Positions 8,415-17,337 of a stretch of 64,000 bases of DNA are shown here, one piece after another. The notes below the pieces were generated by a model that was given only the letters and a program-made list of their open reading frames with translations, did no database searches and was not told the DNA's origin. A program made the translations under genes and the position numbers. Source of the stretch: Humibacillus xanthopallidus (GTDB lineage: Bacteria > Actinomycetota > Actinomycetes > Actinomycetales > Dermatophilaceae); contig NZ_VFQF01000002.1 in assembly GCF_006717145.1 (NCBI RefSeq), positions 1,426,001 through 1,490,000 of the forward strand. The letters run 5' to 3'. Position 1 is the stretch's first letter. The number at the start of each line of letters is the position of its first letter.

Positions 8415-9170
8415 GTGACGCCACACCTCCGCGGACAGGTGCGGGCCTACGTCGACCGGTCGTTGCCTCCGGCGCTGCTCCACCTCTACGACAAGCACCT
8501 CGTGTGCTGCACGATGTGCCGTCACGCGGCCGACCAGGAGCGCCGCATCGTCGCGGCCCTGCGCTCCGACACCGGCGTGCCCATGAGCCTGCGCTCCTCG
8601 CTCATGGGCCTCGCGGCGACGCCGCCGCCGATGGAGGACCCGATCCGCTCGAGCGGTCCTCGCGTCCCCGTCCCACCACTCGGCTTCCGTATGCCGTCCG
8701 GCCCGTCCCACGACCCCGTGCCCACCGTGCGCCCGACCGCGCCCCCGCTGCACCGTTCGCCGATGCGGGCCGCGGTCGTGGCCTCGATCGCGGCCGGCGC
8801 GTCCGTCGCGGCGGCCTGGGGTCTGGCCATCTCGCCGCTGCCGGGGGCTCGTACGACCACCGCCCGGGTGCCGGTCGCCAGCTTCGGCGAGTCGGGCTTC
8901 GGCGGTACGCCCATCGGGGCGACGACGACCTTCCCGGCCCCGTCGGCACCGTCGGCTCCGTCGGCTACGTCGGGGCAGACCGTCGCCGGCCCGGGCCTGT
9001 CCGCCGGTTCCTCGCGCACATCGGGCTCTGGGGGGACGACCCGCTCGTCCGGCTCGCAGGGCTCGGTCACCGTGCCCTACTGGGTCGTGCGCAACCGCGC
9101 GAGTGCGCTCGTCGCCGAGGTGGGCCCGGTGCGCCTCTCGGTCGCACGTTCGGCACAATCAGGGCCATGA
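8415..9170 (+). CDS. Zinc-binding (ZAS) anti-sigma factor, RseA-like
   Basis: 251 residues. The N-terminal domain has HLVCCTMC, the H-x3-C-x2-C zinc motif of anti-sigma factors that release their sigma factor on oxidation or proteolysis. A single hydrophobic segment (AAVVASIAAGASVAAAWGLA, about residues 118-137) may span the membrane, and the C-terminal part is Ser/Gly/Pro-rich and probably outside. GTG 8415 is chosen because GGAG lies 8 bases upstream and the family starts just before the zinc motif. The stop overlaps htrA (ATGA). It is expected to bind and hold SigE. Confidence 0.87.
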   Translation: MTPHLRGQVRAYVDRSLPPALLHLYDKHLVCCTMCRHAADQERRIVAALRSDTGVPMSLRSSLMGLAATPPPMEDPIRSSGPRVPVPPLGFRMPSGPSHDPVPTVRPTAPPLHRSPMRAAVVASIAAGASVAAAWGLAISPLPGARTTTARVPVASFGESGFGGTPIGATTTFPAPSAPSAPSATSGQTVAGPGLSAGSSRTSGSGGTTRSSGSQGSVTVPYWVVRNRASALVAEVGPVRLSVARSAQSGP

Positions 9171-10723
9171 CCAACGAGTCGACGACGCCCGGGGCTGGGA
9201 CCCCTCGCGACGTCCAGCCTGACGAGACGGGCATCATCGACCTCGAACACACGCGCCCGGTGCCTCGCACCGAGGCCACCTCCACGGGGCAGGAGCAGGC
9301 CGCTGCCCACGACGACCCGTGGTTCGACGTCTTCGGTCCCGAGCACCCCACGCAGGGCCCCGGCGTGCCCGCGCGCGCCGACGAGGACTGGGGGAGCGAC
9401 CGGGCCGACGCCCTCGCGGAGCAGGCCCACCGCGCGTCCTACGCACCGCCCGTGATCCCCTCGGGCCCGTCGGGCGCTGAAGGGGCACCCCTGCAGGCCC
9501 CCGAGGGTCAGACAACCCACGCCGGCTCGGGTGGGGGCTTCGCCTGGCCTGCCCCGACCGGTGAGGCCGTGACCTTCACCGATGCGCCCGCCGGTTCGGC
9601 AGACCCTCTCGACGGCACGGCGCCCGCTCGACGCAAGCGGCGGCGCTCGCGGTCCGGGCTCCTCGTGGCCGGCGTCGTCGGCCTGTGCCTGCTCTCCGGC
9701 CTCGTCGGCGGAGTCGCGGGCCAGCTGCTCGACGACCGGGTCAACCTCGCCGGCTCGACCCTTCCGGAGCCGGGCCCCGGCGCGACCGACCGCCCGGCCG
9801 GCTCCATCGCCAGCATCGCTGCCACGGCCCTTCCCAGCGTCGTGACGATCAAGGTCGACGGCGGCGCCGAGGGGGCGGCCACCGGGTCGGGCTTCGTCAT
9901 CGACGCCAAGGGCCACATCCTCACCAACAACCACGTCGTCGAGGGTGCTGCCTCCGGCGACATCGAGGTCGTCCTCAGCAACGGCGACACCGAGAAGGCG
10001 ACGATCGTGGGCCGCGACGCCAGCTACGACCTGGCTGTGCTCAAGGTCAGCCGCCCCGGCCTGACGCCCCTGCAGCTCGGGCCGTCGAGCAAGGTCGTCG
10101 TCGGTGACCAGGTGATCGCGGTGGGCGCGCCCCTCGGGCTCGACCAGACCGTGACGACGGGCATCGTCAGCGCGCTCAACCGGCCCGTCACCCCGGGCTC
10201 CGGGGGCGGCGACGTGACCTCCTACATCAACGCGATCCAGACCGATGCGGCGATCAACCCCGGCAACTCGGGTGGTCCGCTGCTCGACCTCAACGGCAAG
10301 GTCATCGGCATCAACTCGGCCATCGCCCGGGTGCCGGGCGCGAGCGGCACGACAGGCGGCAGCATCGGGCTCGGCTTCGCCATCCCGAGCGACCAGGCCC
10401 GCCGCACGGCCGACCAGCTCATCTCGACCGGCAAGGCGACCCACCCGATCATCGGGGTGCAGCTCGACCAGACCTTCAGCGGCGAGGGCGCGCAGGTGTC
10501 CGACAAGGCGACGGCGGTGACCGCGGGAGGCCCGGCCGACAAGGCGGGAGTCAAGCCCGGCGACGTCATCACCGGCTTCGAGGGCAAGCGCATCCGCACC
10601 CCCGACCAGCTCATCGTCTCGATCCGTTCGCGGGCCGTGGGCGACACCGTGACCCTCACCGTGAAGCGTGACGGCAAGCAGATCGACCTGCAGATGACCC
10701 TCGAGGCTGAACCGGACAGCTGA
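9167..10723 (+). CDS. htrA: HtrA/DegP-like membrane-anchored serine protease with PDZ domain
   Basis: 518 residues. About 155 acidic, disordered cytoplasmic residues precede one transmembrane helix (SGLLVAGVVGLCLLSGLVGG). The trypsin-like domain shows the full triad: His in TNNHVVEG, Asp in SYDLAVLKV and Ser in NPGNSGGPLLD. A C-terminal PDZ domain (GGPADKAGVKPGDVITGFEG) follows. The family degrades misfolded envelope proteins; in mycobacteria HtrA also acts on the SigE pathway. The start overlaps the anti-sigma stop, so sigE, anti-sigma and htrA form one operon. tatB follows after 56 bases, with a possible promoter of its own. Confidence 0.93.
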   Translation: MTNESTTPGAGTPRDVQPDETGIIDLEHTRPVPRTEATSTGQEQAAAHDDPWFDVFGPEHPTQGPGVPARADEDWGSDRADALAEQAHRASYAPPVIPSGPSGAEGAPLQAPEGQTTHAGSGGGFAWPAPTGEAVTFTDAPAGSADPLDGTAPARRKRRRSRSGLLVAGVVGLCLLSGLVGGVAGQLLDDRVNLAGSTLPEPGPGATDRPAGSIASIAATALPSVVTIKVDGGAEGAATGSGFVIDAKGHILTNNHVVEGAASGDIEVVLSNGDTEKATIVGRDASYDLAVLKVSRPGLTPLQLGPSSKVVVGDQVIAVGAPLGLDQTVTTGIVSALNRPVTPGSGGGDVTSYINAIQTDAAINPGNSGGPLLDLNGKVIGINSAIARVPGASGTTGGSIGLGFAIPSDQARRTADQLISTGKATHPIIGVQLDQTFSGEGAQVSDKATAVTAGGPADKAGVKPGDVITGFEGKRIRTPDQLIVSIRSRAVGDTVTLTVKRDGKQIDLQMTLEAEPDS

Positions 10724-10740
10724 CGTTCGGGCGACATCCG

Positions 10741-10746
10741 TATGAT
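10741..10746 (+). promoter_or_regulatory. Candidate -10 box for tatB
   Basis: TATGAT, 33 bases before the tatB start and outside coding sequence. No clear -35 box. Confidence 0.35.
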
Positions 10747-10779
10747 GACGCAGCCAGGGTCGCAGGGAAGCGAGGACGT

Positions 10780-11133
10780 GTGTTCGACATCAACGGCTGG
10801 GAGCTGCTGCTCCTCGGTCTGCTCGCCATCCTCGTGCTCGGTCCCGAGCGCCTGCCGGAGTATGCCGCGAAGTTCGGGCGCTTCGTGCGCCAGGCCCGCA
10901 GCATGGCCGACCGCGCCAAGGAGCAGCTCAAGGACGAGATGGGTCCGGAGTTCTCCGACATCGACTGGCGCGCGTACGACCCGCGACAGTACGACCCGCG
11001 CAAGATCGTGCGCGACGCGCTCAGCGCGCCGCCTGACGCGGACGAGGCCCCTGCGGCATACGACAAGCCGGTGAGCACCCCGCGGGGTCACGACCCGGCG
11101 CTGCCGACGCCCTGGGACGCCGAAGCCACCTGA
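10780..11133 (+). CDS. tatB: Sec-independent protein translocase TatB
   Basis: 117 residues. The N-terminus MFDINGWELLLLGLLAILVL then GPERLPEYAAKFGRFVRQAR gives the short membrane helix, the hinge Gly-Pro and the amphipathic helix that define TatB. A charged helix and a polar tail follow. GTG 10780 puts Phe-Asp-Ile directly after the initiator as in other TatB proteins. It works with TatC to recognise twin-arginine signal peptides; a candidate client is the protein encoded at 18698. Position after htrA is conserved in actinobacteria. Confidence 0.92.
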   Translation: MFDINGWELLLLGLLAILVLGPERLPEYAAKFGRFVRQARSMADRAKEQLKDEMGPEFSDIDWRAYDPRQYDPRKIVRDALSAPPDADEAPAAYDKPVSTPRGHDPALPTPWDAEAT

Positions 11134-11139
11134 GAGCAG

Positions 11140-11171
11140 GACGGCCGGAACGACTTCTCGTTCCGGCCGTC
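11140..11171. terminator. Terminator between convergent tatB and mrp
   Basis: Perfect 14-bp stem GACGGCCGGAACGA / TCGTTCCGGCCGTC with a CTTC loop, starting 7 bases after the tatB stop. A GTATGCCGTC motif follows at 11204. Confidence 0.85.
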
Positions 11172-11259
11172 TCGCGTTCGGGTGCCGTTCGGATGCCGAG
11201 TCCGTATGCCGTCCCGCCCGGGCCGTGGCACCCCGGGCCGGTCGCTGGGGCGGGGTCGG

Positions 11260-12402
11260 TCAGCGCCCAGCGGGCGTGAGGCCGAGAGAGCGGCCGGCGA
11301 GCCCGCGCGCACGCGTGCCGAGGCCGCGGGCGATGCCGCGCAGGGCCACCGCGGCGGCCGAGTCCGGCTCGCCGAGCACGACGGGCATGCCGCTGTCGCC
11401 GCCCTCGCGCAGTCGCGTGTCGAGGGGGATCTGCCCGAGCAGCTGCACGGGCGCCCCGATGCTCTTGGTGAGCGAGTCGGCGACCGCCTGGCCACCACCG
11501 GAGCCGAAGATCTCCTGGCGGGTGCCGTCGGGCAGCTCCAGCCACGACATGTTCTCGATGACGCCGGCGAGCCGCTGGTGCGTCTGCAGGGCGATGGAGC
11601 CGGCTCGCTCGGCGACCTCCGCCGCGGCCTGCTGCGGCGTCGTCACGACGAGGATCTCGGCGGTCGGGATGAGCTGCGCGACCGAGATGGCGATGTCGCC
11701 GGTGCCCGGCGGCAGGTCGAGGAGAAGCACGTCGAGGTCGCCCCAGAAGACGTCGCCGAGGAACTGCTGGAGCGCCCGGTGCAGCATCGGGCCGCGCCAG
11801 ACGACCGGCTGGTTGCCCGGCACGAACATGCCGATCGAGATGACCTTCACCTCGTGCGCGATGGGAGGCAGGATCATGTCGTCGACCTGGGTCGGACGCT
11901 GCTCCACACCGAGCATGCGCGGCACCGAGAAGCCGTAGACGTCGGCGTCGACGACCCCGACCCGCAGGCCCTGCTCGGCCATCGCGGCGGCGAGGTTGAC
12001 CGTCACCGACGACTTGCCGACGCCGCCCTTGCCGGACGCCACGGCATACACGCGGGTGAGGCTGTTGGGCTTGGCGAAGGGGATCTCCTTCTCGGGGGCC
12101 CCACCCCGCAGCTGGGAGCGCAGCTCGGCGCGCTGCTCCTCGCTCATGACGTCGAGCTCGACCTCGACGGAGGTGACGCCCTCGAGGGCGAGCAGCGCGT
12201 TGCTCGAGTCGCGGGTGAGCGTCTCCTTCATCGGGCAGCCCGAGACGGTGAGGAAGATCGCGAGGGCGACCTTGCCGGCGTCGTCGATCTCGACCGACTT
12301 GACCATGCCGAGCTCGGTGATCGGCTTGCGGATCTCGGGGTCGTTGACCTTCGACAGTGCCGTGAGCATGGCGTCACGGCTGGGCAGCGCGGGGACAGAC
12401 AT
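11260..12402 (-). CDS. mrp: Mrp/NBP35-family P-loop ATPase, iron-sulfur carrier
   Basis: 380 residues. An N-terminal MIP18-like domain (VNDPEIRKPITELGMV, TVSGCPMKETL) precedes the Mrp ATPase with a deviant Walker A, SGKGGVGKSSVTVNLA, and LLLDLPPGTGD as switch II. The C-terminal CxxC found in many Mrp proteins is absent: the site reads MSWLELPDGTRQEIFGSGGG, as in other actinobacterial members. It is thought to carry Fe-S clusters to apo-enzymes. Start 12402 (MSVPALPS) is preferred because a TACGAT box ends 7 bases upstream and overlaps the alternative ATG at 12411. It faces tatB, as in mycobacteria. Confidence 0.9.
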   Translation of the reverse strand: MSVPALPSRDAMLTALSKVNDPEIRKPITELGMVKSVEIDDAGKVALAIFLTVSGCPMKETLTRDSSNALLALEGVTSVEVELDVMSEEQRAELRSQLRGGAPEKEIPFAKPNSLTRVYAVASGKGGVGKSSVTVNLAAAMAEQGLRVGVVDADVYGFSVPRMLGVEQRPTQVDDMILPPIAHEVKVISIGMFVPGNQPVVWRGPMLHRALQQFLGDVFWGDLDVLLLDLPPGTGDIAISVAQLIPTAEILVVTTPQQAAAEVAERAGSIALQTHQRLAGVIENMSWLELPDGTRQEIFGSGGGQAVADSLTKSIGAPVQLLGQIPLDTRLREGGDSGMPVVLGEPDSAAAVALRGIARGLGTRARGLAGRSLGLTPAGR

Positions 12403-12409
12403 GTCCTCC

Positions 12410-12415
12410 ATCGTA
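12410..12415 (-). promoter_or_regulatory. -10 box of leaderless promoter (mrp)
   Basis: TACGAT on the minus strand, 7 bases before ATG 12402. A GGAGG lies between, so normal initiation is also possible. Confidence 0.4.
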
Positions 12416-12476
12416 GGCCGACCCTCGGGGCCTCACCGCCGCGGGCGGCCTCGGCCCCCTGTGCCCTCGCCCACGT

Positions 12477-13028
12477 TCAGCGCTGGTCCGTGGCCGCCTC
12501 GTCCTCGCCGCGGATGAGCGAGCGCTCCTCGAGCTCCTCGAGGAGGTTGCGCAGCTCGGAGCGGACGAAGTCGCGCGTCGCCTGCTCGCGCAGCGCGATG
12601 CGCAGCGAGGCCACCTCGCGGGTGAGGAACTCGGTGTCGGCGAGGTTGCGCTCGTCGCGGGCCCGGTCCTGCTCGAGCGCCACACGGTCGCGGTCGGCCT
12701 GGCGGTTCTGCGCGAGGAGGATGAGCGGCGCGGCATACGACGCCTGGAGGCTGAGCATCAGCGTGAGGAAGATGAAGGGGAACTCGTCGAAGCGCAGCTG
12801 GGCCGGCGCGGCGACGTTCCAGACGACCCACACGGCGACGAAGATCGTCATGCCGATGATGAAGCCGGCCGTGCCCATGAGGCGGGCGAACTGCTCGGAC
12901 AGGACCCCGAAGGCCTCCTGCGAGAGCGTGATCCTCGGCAGCACCCGGGCGCGCTGCTCCTGGGGCTGGTCGAGCTTGTCGCTGTGCCCGGCGCGGGCGG
13001 CGCTGCGGCGCTCGGAACGCTCGCTCAC
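12477..13028 (-). CDS. DUF1003 membrane protein
   Basis: 183 residues. Two hydrophobic helices (MGTAGFIIGMTIFVAVWVVW and FPFIFLTLMLSLQASYAAPL) are followed by QNRQADRDRVALEQD, the conserved DUF1003 segment, and a long charged helix likely to form a coiled coil. Function is unknown; the family is often found beside MgtE-related genes, as here. The GTG start overlaps the stop of the upstream MgtE-N/CBS gene by four bases, so the two are translated together. Confidence 0.88.
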   Translation of the reverse strand: MSERSERRSAARAGHSDKLDQPQEQRARVLPRITLSQEAFGVLSEQFARLMGTAGFIIGMTIFVAVWVVWNVAAPAQLRFDEFPFIFLTLMLSLQASYAAPLILLAQNRQADRDRVALEQDRARDERNLADTEFLTREVASLRIALREQATRDFVRSELRNLLEELEERSLIRGEDEAATDQR

Positions 13029-14332
13029 GGGCGCACCCCGATCTCGTGCCGCTCTTCACGCCAGTCCTCGGGGAGGATGTGGTCGAGCACGTCGTCGACG
13101 GTCACGGCCCCGATGAGCCGGCCGTTCTCGTCGACCACGGGCAGCGAGACGAGGTTGTAGGTCGCGAGCGTGCGGGTCACCCGCTCGAGGGAGTCGCTCG
13201 CGGCCACCGGCTCGATCTCCTTGTCGATGATCGACCCGATCGCGGCGTGCGGCGGCTCACGGAGCAGCCGCTGGATGTGGACGAGCCCGAGGTAGCGGCC
13301 CGTGGGAGCCTCGAGCGGCGGACGGCAGACGTAGACCATCGAGGCGAGAGCGGGCGCGAGCTCCTCGCGGCGCACGGTCGCCAGGGCCTCGGCGATCGTC
13401 GCCTCGGGCCCGAGGATGACCGGCTCGGTCGTCATCATGCCGCCGGCGGTGTTCTCGTCGTAGGCGAGCAGGCGACGCAGGGGAGCGGCCTCGTCGGGCT
13501 CCATGAGCTGGAGCAGCTGCTCGGCCTGCTCGGGCGGCAGGTCGGCGAGCAGGTCGGCGGCGTCGTCGGGCTCCATCGCCTCGAGCACGTCGGCGGCGCG
13601 GGCGTTGGCGAGGCCCGCGAGGATCTCGACCTGGTCGTCCTCGGGCAGTTCCTCGAGGACGTCGGCGAGGCGCTCGTCGTCGAGCGCGGCCGCGACCTCG
13701 GCGCGCCGCTTCGGGTTGAGGTCGTGGATGACCTCGGCGAGGTCGGCCACCTTGAGGTCGTCGTAGGTCTCGAGCAGGCGCTCGGCGCTCTGCGCGCCCA
13801 GCTGCTCGTGCAGGCCGACGACGTCGCGGATGTCGACGAGCATCGTCTTGCCCGACCGTCGTCGGGTGAGGCGTGACATCGCCTTTGACGCCGAGGAGAC
13901 GCCGGTCGCGGCCTGCCGCACGAAGACCTTGACGCCGAGCCAGTCCCGCCGCGGACCCTGCTCGATCGCGAGGTCCTCGACGAGCGCCGACGCGAAACCG
14001 GCCTCGACCGCCTCGGGCGCGGTGACGGTCACGGTGCGGTCGAAGAGCTCGGCCGCGACGAGGACCTCGTTGGTGCGCTGCTCGAAGCGGCGCATGTTGA
14101 CCAGGCCCGTCGTGATGACGGCGCCCGCGTCGATGGAGGTGACCCTCGTCATCGGCACGAAGACACGACGGCGGCCCGGCACCTCGACGACGAGACCGAT
14201 GACGCGCGGCTGGGGCCGGGTGGCGGAGAACATCACCACGACGTCGCGCACGCGTCCCACCTGGTCACCCAGCGGATCGAAGACCGCGAGGCCGGTGAGG
14301 CGCGCGACGAAGACGCGGGTGCTTGCGCTCAT
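13025..14332 (-). CDS. Soluble MgtE-N / CBS domain protein with PRC-barrel-like N-terminus
   Basis: 435 residues. A PRC-barrel-like region (VFDPLGDQVGRVRDVVVMF, then VIGLVVEVPGRRRVFVPM) precedes the acidic MgtE-N superhelix (RLADVLEELPEDDQVEILAG, MEPDDAADLLADLPPEQAEQ) and two CBS motifs (MTTEPVILGPEATIAEAL, LVSLPVVDENGRLIGAVTVD). The membrane channel domain of true MgtE is absent, so this is the cytosolic magnesium-sensing half alone. The family presumably regulates or partners a membrane protein; the four-base overlap with the DUF1003 gene makes that protein the candidate. The ATG start has a leaderless -10 box. Confidence 0.88.
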   Translation of the reverse strand: MSASTRVFVARLTGLAVFDPLGDQVGRVRDVVVMFSATRPQPRVIGLVVEVPGRRRVFVPMTRVTSIDAGAVITTGLVNMRRFEQRTNEVLVAAELFDRTVTVTAPEAVEAGFASALVEDLAIEQGPRRDWLGVKVFVRQAATGVSSASKAMSRLTRRRSGKTMLVDIRDVVGLHEQLGAQSAERLLETYDDLKVADLAEVIHDLNPKRRAEVAAALDDERLADVLEELPEDDQVEILAGLANARAADVLEAMEPDDAADLLADLPPEQAEQLLQLMEPDEAAPLRRLLAYDENTAGGMMTTEPVILGPEATIAEALATVRREELAPALASMVYVCRPPLEAPTGRYLGLVHIQRLLREPPHAAIGSIIDKEIEPVAASDSLERVTRTLATYNLVSLPVVDENGRLIGAVTVDDVLDHILPEDWREERHEIGVRP

Positions 14333-14338
14333 GGGGCA

Positions 14339-14344
14339 AGGCTA
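14339..14344 (-). promoter_or_regulatory. -10 box of leaderless promoter (MgtE-N/CBS gene)
   Basis: TAGCCT on the minus strand, 6 bases before the ATG at 14332. Confidence 0.5.
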
Positions 14345-14349
14345 TGGGG

Positions 14350-15111
14350 TCAGCCGCTGCGCCGACGCCCGCCACGTCGTTGCCGCTTGGCCCGCAGCTT
14401 CGCGCGCTCCCGGGCGGCCTTGCGTGTGGCCCGTTCAGCAGCCTTGGCCCGCTTCCGGGCCGCCTTCTCCTCGCCCCGGCCACGCCAGTGCCAGGGGCGC
14501 CAGGACGTCGTCGTGGCAGCGGTGCGCGCGGGCGCGGAGCGGGCGTCGCCGGCGGCATACGCCCCCGGCGCCTCGATCGGCGCGTCGAAGGGCACGAGCG
14601 CGGTGACGGTGCAGCCGTCGGCCCAGCGGGTCAGCGAGTCGTCGACGGCGTTGAGGCGCGACGCCCGCAGCAGCTCGGCAGCCTTGTCCCACTCAGGGGT
14701 GGCGGGCTCGAGGACGTGGGTGTGCGCGCGGAGCGTGAGCAGGCGGCCGCCGGTGTCCTTGCTGCGCAGGATGAGCCGCACCTCCTCGGGCAACCACGGC
14801 AGGGGCTGCTCCCCGGGCCCACTGACGACGTATGCCGCCCCGTCGTCCCACACGTGCCAGGCTGGCCACGCCCGGTCGCCTGCGACGTCGATCCAGAGCA
14901 GGCCCGACTTCGTCATGGCCTCGCCGAGCAGGGCGGCGACGGCGGCGGGGGAGGTGGTGGCGGAGGTCGAGGCGGAGGTCGTTGAGGAGGTGGCGCCGGG
15001 GGCCGGGGGAGCTGCGGCGGGGGAGGTGGTTCCGGCAGCGGCGGCGCCCGCGGCCTCGCCGGGCACGGCTGGTCCGGCGGTCGCGACAGGCTCGGCGGGC
15101 TGGGCGGTCAC
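14350..15111 (-). CDS. Hypothetical protein with Ala/Pro-rich N-terminus and Lys/Arg-rich tail
   Basis: 253 residues, not assigned to a family. Residues 1-58 are Ala/Pro/Ser/Thr low complexity. The folded centre ([20 protein letters not shown], then [20 protein letters not shown]) looks like a small beta-barrel, reminiscent of flavin-binding split barrels, but that is only an impression. The last 50 residues are very basic ([20 protein letters not shown]) and could bind nucleic acid or an acidic surface. The GTG start has a leaderless TAGGGT box. It follows the MgtE-N/CBS gene's promoter side but is a separate unit. Confidence 0.72.
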   Translation of the reverse strand: MTAQPAEPVATAGPAVPGEAAGAAAAGTTSPAAAPPAPGATSSTTSASTSATTSPAAVAALLGEAMTKSGLLWIDVAGDRAWPAWHVWDDGAAYVVSGPGEQPLPWLPEEVRLILRSKDTGGRLLTLRAHTHVLEPATPEWDKAAELLRASRLNAVDDSLTRWADGCTVTALVPFDAPIEAPGAYAAGDARSAPARTAATTTSWRPWHWRGRGEEKAARKRAKAAERATRKAARERAKLRAKRQRRGGRRRSG

Positions 15112-15117
15112 GGCACC

Positions 15118-15123
15118 ACCCTA
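15118..15123 (-). promoter_or_regulatory. -10 box of leaderless promoter (14350-15111 gene)
   Basis: TAGGGT on the minus strand, 6 bases before the GTG at 15111. Confidence 0.55.
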
Positions 15124-15187
15124 GTGATCCACGCCTCAGGACGGGCCCGCGTGACTGTCGTCATAACCGGCCGGCTCCGGGCGTTGC

Positions 15188-15193
15188 TACGTT
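15188..15193 (+). promoter_or_regulatory. -10 box of leaderless promoter (CoA-ester lyase operon)
   Basis: TACGTT, 7 bases before the ATG at 15201. Confidence 0.5.
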
Positions 15194-15200
15194 GCAGCCC

Positions 15201-16328
15201 ATGCGCAGCGCGAAGGACTTCTTCCGTCCACTGGCGGTGGGCGCGCCGACCCCGATCACCGAGGTCCCGGCCCGCCCGTCCCGAGTCATCCACTTCTTCG
15301 ACCCGAGCAACGCCAAGATGGCGGCGAAGGTGCCGGCCATGGTCGGCACCGTCGACGTGCTGCTCGGCAACCTCGAGGACGCGGTCAAGGCCGACCGCAA
15401 GGAGGCCGCCCGCGCGGGCCTCGTCGAGATCGCCACGGCGACCGACTTCGGGGAGCACACGCAGCTCTGGACGCGGATCAACGCGCTCGACAGCCCGTGG
15501 GCACTCGACGACCTCACGACCCTTGTCACCGAGATCGGCGACAAGCTCGACGTCATCATGGTGCCCAAGGTGCAGGGGGCGGAGGACATCCACTACGTCG
15601 ACCGGCTCCTCGCGCAGCTCGAGGCGAAGGCTGGGCTCACCCGCCCGATCCTCGTGCACGCGATCCTCGAGACGGCTCGCGGCATGGTCAACGTCGAGGA
15701 GATCTGCGGGGCGTCACCGCGCATGCAGGGGCTCTCGCTCGGGCCCGCCGACCTCGCCGCCGACCGACGGATGAAGACGACCCGCGTCGGAGGCGGGCAC
15801 CCCGGCTACCTCGTGCGCACCGACCCGGTGGACGGCGACGTCCACGGCGAGCGGACCACCGCGCAGCAGGACCTCTGGCACTACACGATCGCCCGGATGG
15901 TGGACGCCTGCGCGATGCACGGGATCTACCCGTACTACGGCCCCTTCGGCGACATCCAGGACGTCGTCGCCTGCGAGGACCAGTTCCGCAATGCCTTCCT
16001 CCTCGGCTGCGTCGGCACCTGGTCGCTGCACCCCGTGCAGATCGAGATCGCCAAGCGCGTCTTCAGTCCGTCGGCGCAGGACGTCGCGCACGCCCGGCGC
16101 GTCGTCGAGGCGATGGGCGACGGCACGGGCGCCGTGATGCTCGACGGCAAGATGGAGGACGACGCGAGCCTCAAGCAGTGCCTCGTCATCGTCGAGCTCG
16201 CCGAGCGCCTGGCGCAGACCGATCCCGCGCTCGCCGAGCTCTATGCCGGCACACGGGGGGCTCCGCCCCCCGTGGACCCCCCGACGACCCGCGCGGCCGG
16301 GTCCGCAGCGGAAGGTGACCAGCGATGA
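15201..16328 (+). CDS. HpcH/HpaI aldolase-citrate lyase family protein, malyl-CoA-lyase-like
   Basis: 375 residues. The TIM-barrel signatures are [18 protein letters not shown] (substrate CoA region), [31 protein letters not shown] (strand with the conserved Lys-Val) and [16 protein letters not shown] (metal-binding Glu). The length and the LGNLEDAVK motif fit the longer actinobacterial lyases of the L-malyl/methylmalyl-CoA lyase type, which split or form beta-hydroxyacyl-CoA esters using magnesium. The next gene is a shorter CitE paralogue overlapping by four bases. A hairpin lies inside the 3' end. Exact substrate is uncertain. Confidence 0.83.
   Translation: MRSAKDFFRPLAVGAPTPITEVPARPSRVIHFFDPSNAKMAAKVPAMVGTVDVLLGNLEDAVKADRKEAARAGLVEIATATDFGEHTQLWTRINALDSPWALDDLTTLVTEIGDKLDVIMVPKVQGAEDIHYVDRLLAQLEAKAGLTRPILVHAILETARGMVNVEEICGASPRMQGLSLGPADLAADRRMKTTRVGGGHPGYLVRTDPVDGDVHGERTTAQQDLWHYTIARMVDACAMHGIYPYYGPFGDIQDVVACEDQFRNAFLLGCVGTWSLHPVQIEIAKRVFSPSAQDVAHARRVVEAMGDGTGAVMLDGKMEDDASLKQCLVIVELAERLAQTDPALAELYAGTRGAPPPVDPPTTRAAGSAAEGDQR
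16252..16274 (+). repeat. GC hairpin inside the 3' end of the lyase gene
   Basis: CACGGGGGG / CCCCCCGTG with a CTCCG loop: 9-bp stem, terminator-like but coding. It sits before the translationally coupled second lyase gene. Confidence 0.7.
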
Positions 16329-17206
16329 CCGGGGGTGTGGGTGCATACCGCCCCCGCCGCTCGGTGCTCTACATGCCGAGCTCCAACGAGCGCGCCCTGG
16401 AGAAGGCGAAGACGCTCGGGGTCGACGCGCTCATCCTCGACCTCGAGGACGCCGTGGCTCCTGACGCCAAAGACGCCGCGCGCGAGAACGCCTGCGCCGC
16501 AGTGCGGTCCGGCGACTACGGCCGGCGCGAGCTGACGATCCGGGTCAACGGTCTCGGCTCGCAGTGGCACGACGCCGACCTCGCCGCCGCAGCCGCCGCC
16601 GGGCCCGACGCGATCGTCGTGCCCAAGGTCGGGTCAGCGGAGGAGGTGCGCTCGCTCGTCGCAGCGATGGAGGCGGCCGGCGCTCCGGCGCACACCCGCC
16701 TCTGGGCCATGGTCGAGACGCCGGTCGCCGTGCTGCACGCCGAGGAGATCGCCCGGGCCTCTGACCGCCTCGCCTGCCTCGTCCTCGGCACCAACGACCT
16801 CTACAAGGAGCTCGGCGCCACCGTCGTGCCTGGCCGCGCGGCCGTGCAGACGGCGCTGCAGCTCGTGCTGCTCGCCGCTCGAGCGGCGGGGGTGGCGGTG
16901 GTCGACGGGGTCTACAACGACGTCAAGGACGCCGACGGGTTTCTCGCCGAGGCGCGTCAGGGACGCGAGATGGGCTTCGACGGCAAGACCCTCATCCACC
17001 CCGGGCAGGTCGAGCCGTGCAACGAGGTCTTCGCGCCCAGTGCCGACGAGGTCGAGCAGGCCAGGGCCGTCATCGCGGCGTTCGAGACCGCGCAGGCGGA
17101 GGGACGGGGCGTCGCGACACTGAACGGCCGGCTCATCGAGAACCTCCACGTCGACACCGCGCAGAAGGTCATCGCGACGGCGGAAGCCATCTCCGCCCTC
17201 TCCTGA
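16325..17206 (+). CDS. CitE-like CoA ester lyase
   Basis: 293 residues. Motifs [61 protein letters not shown] and [16 protein letters not shown] are those of free-standing CitE proteins. In mycobacteria the homologue Rv2498c cleaves (S)-citramalyl-CoA to acetyl-CoA and pyruvate, so a role in itaconate/C5-dicarboxylate breakdown is plausible. A MaoC-type hydratase that could supply the substrate is encoded at 34452. The ATG overlaps the preceding lyase stop (ATGA). The alternative is malyl-CoA lyase or thioesterase activity. Confidence 0.85.
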   Translation: MTGGVGAYRPRRSVLYMPSSNERALEKAKTLGVDALILDLEDAVAPDAKDAARENACAAVRSGDYGRRELTIRVNGLGSQWHDADLAAAAAAGPDAIVVPKVGSAEEVRSLVAAMEAAGAPAHTRLWAMVETPVAVLHAEEIARASDRLACLVLGTNDLYKELGATVVPGRAAVQTALQLVLLAARAAGVAVVDGVYNDVKDADGFLAEARQGREMGFDGKTLIHPGQVEPCNEVFAPSADEVEQARAVIAAFETAQAEGRGVATLNGRLIENLHVDTAQKVIATAEAISALS

Positions 17207-17258
17207 CACCGGCTCGACCCCTACCCACCCCCGCACACGACGACCCCTCACACGGACG

Positions 17259-17320
17259 AACCCCCGGTTCGATGTTTCTCCGCGAGCCATGGCCCGCGCA
17301 GAAACATCGAACCGGGGGTT
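17259..17320. terminator. Long inverted repeat between convergent genes (two-way terminator)
   Basis: Perfect 21-bp arms: AACCCCCGGTTCGATGTTTCT at 17259-17279 pairs with 17300-17320. The 20-base loop has a further CGCG/CGCG pairing. The arm is longer than needed for a terminator and contains no T-run. Confidence 0.85.
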
Positions 17321-17337
17321 CTGGGGCCGCTGGGGGG

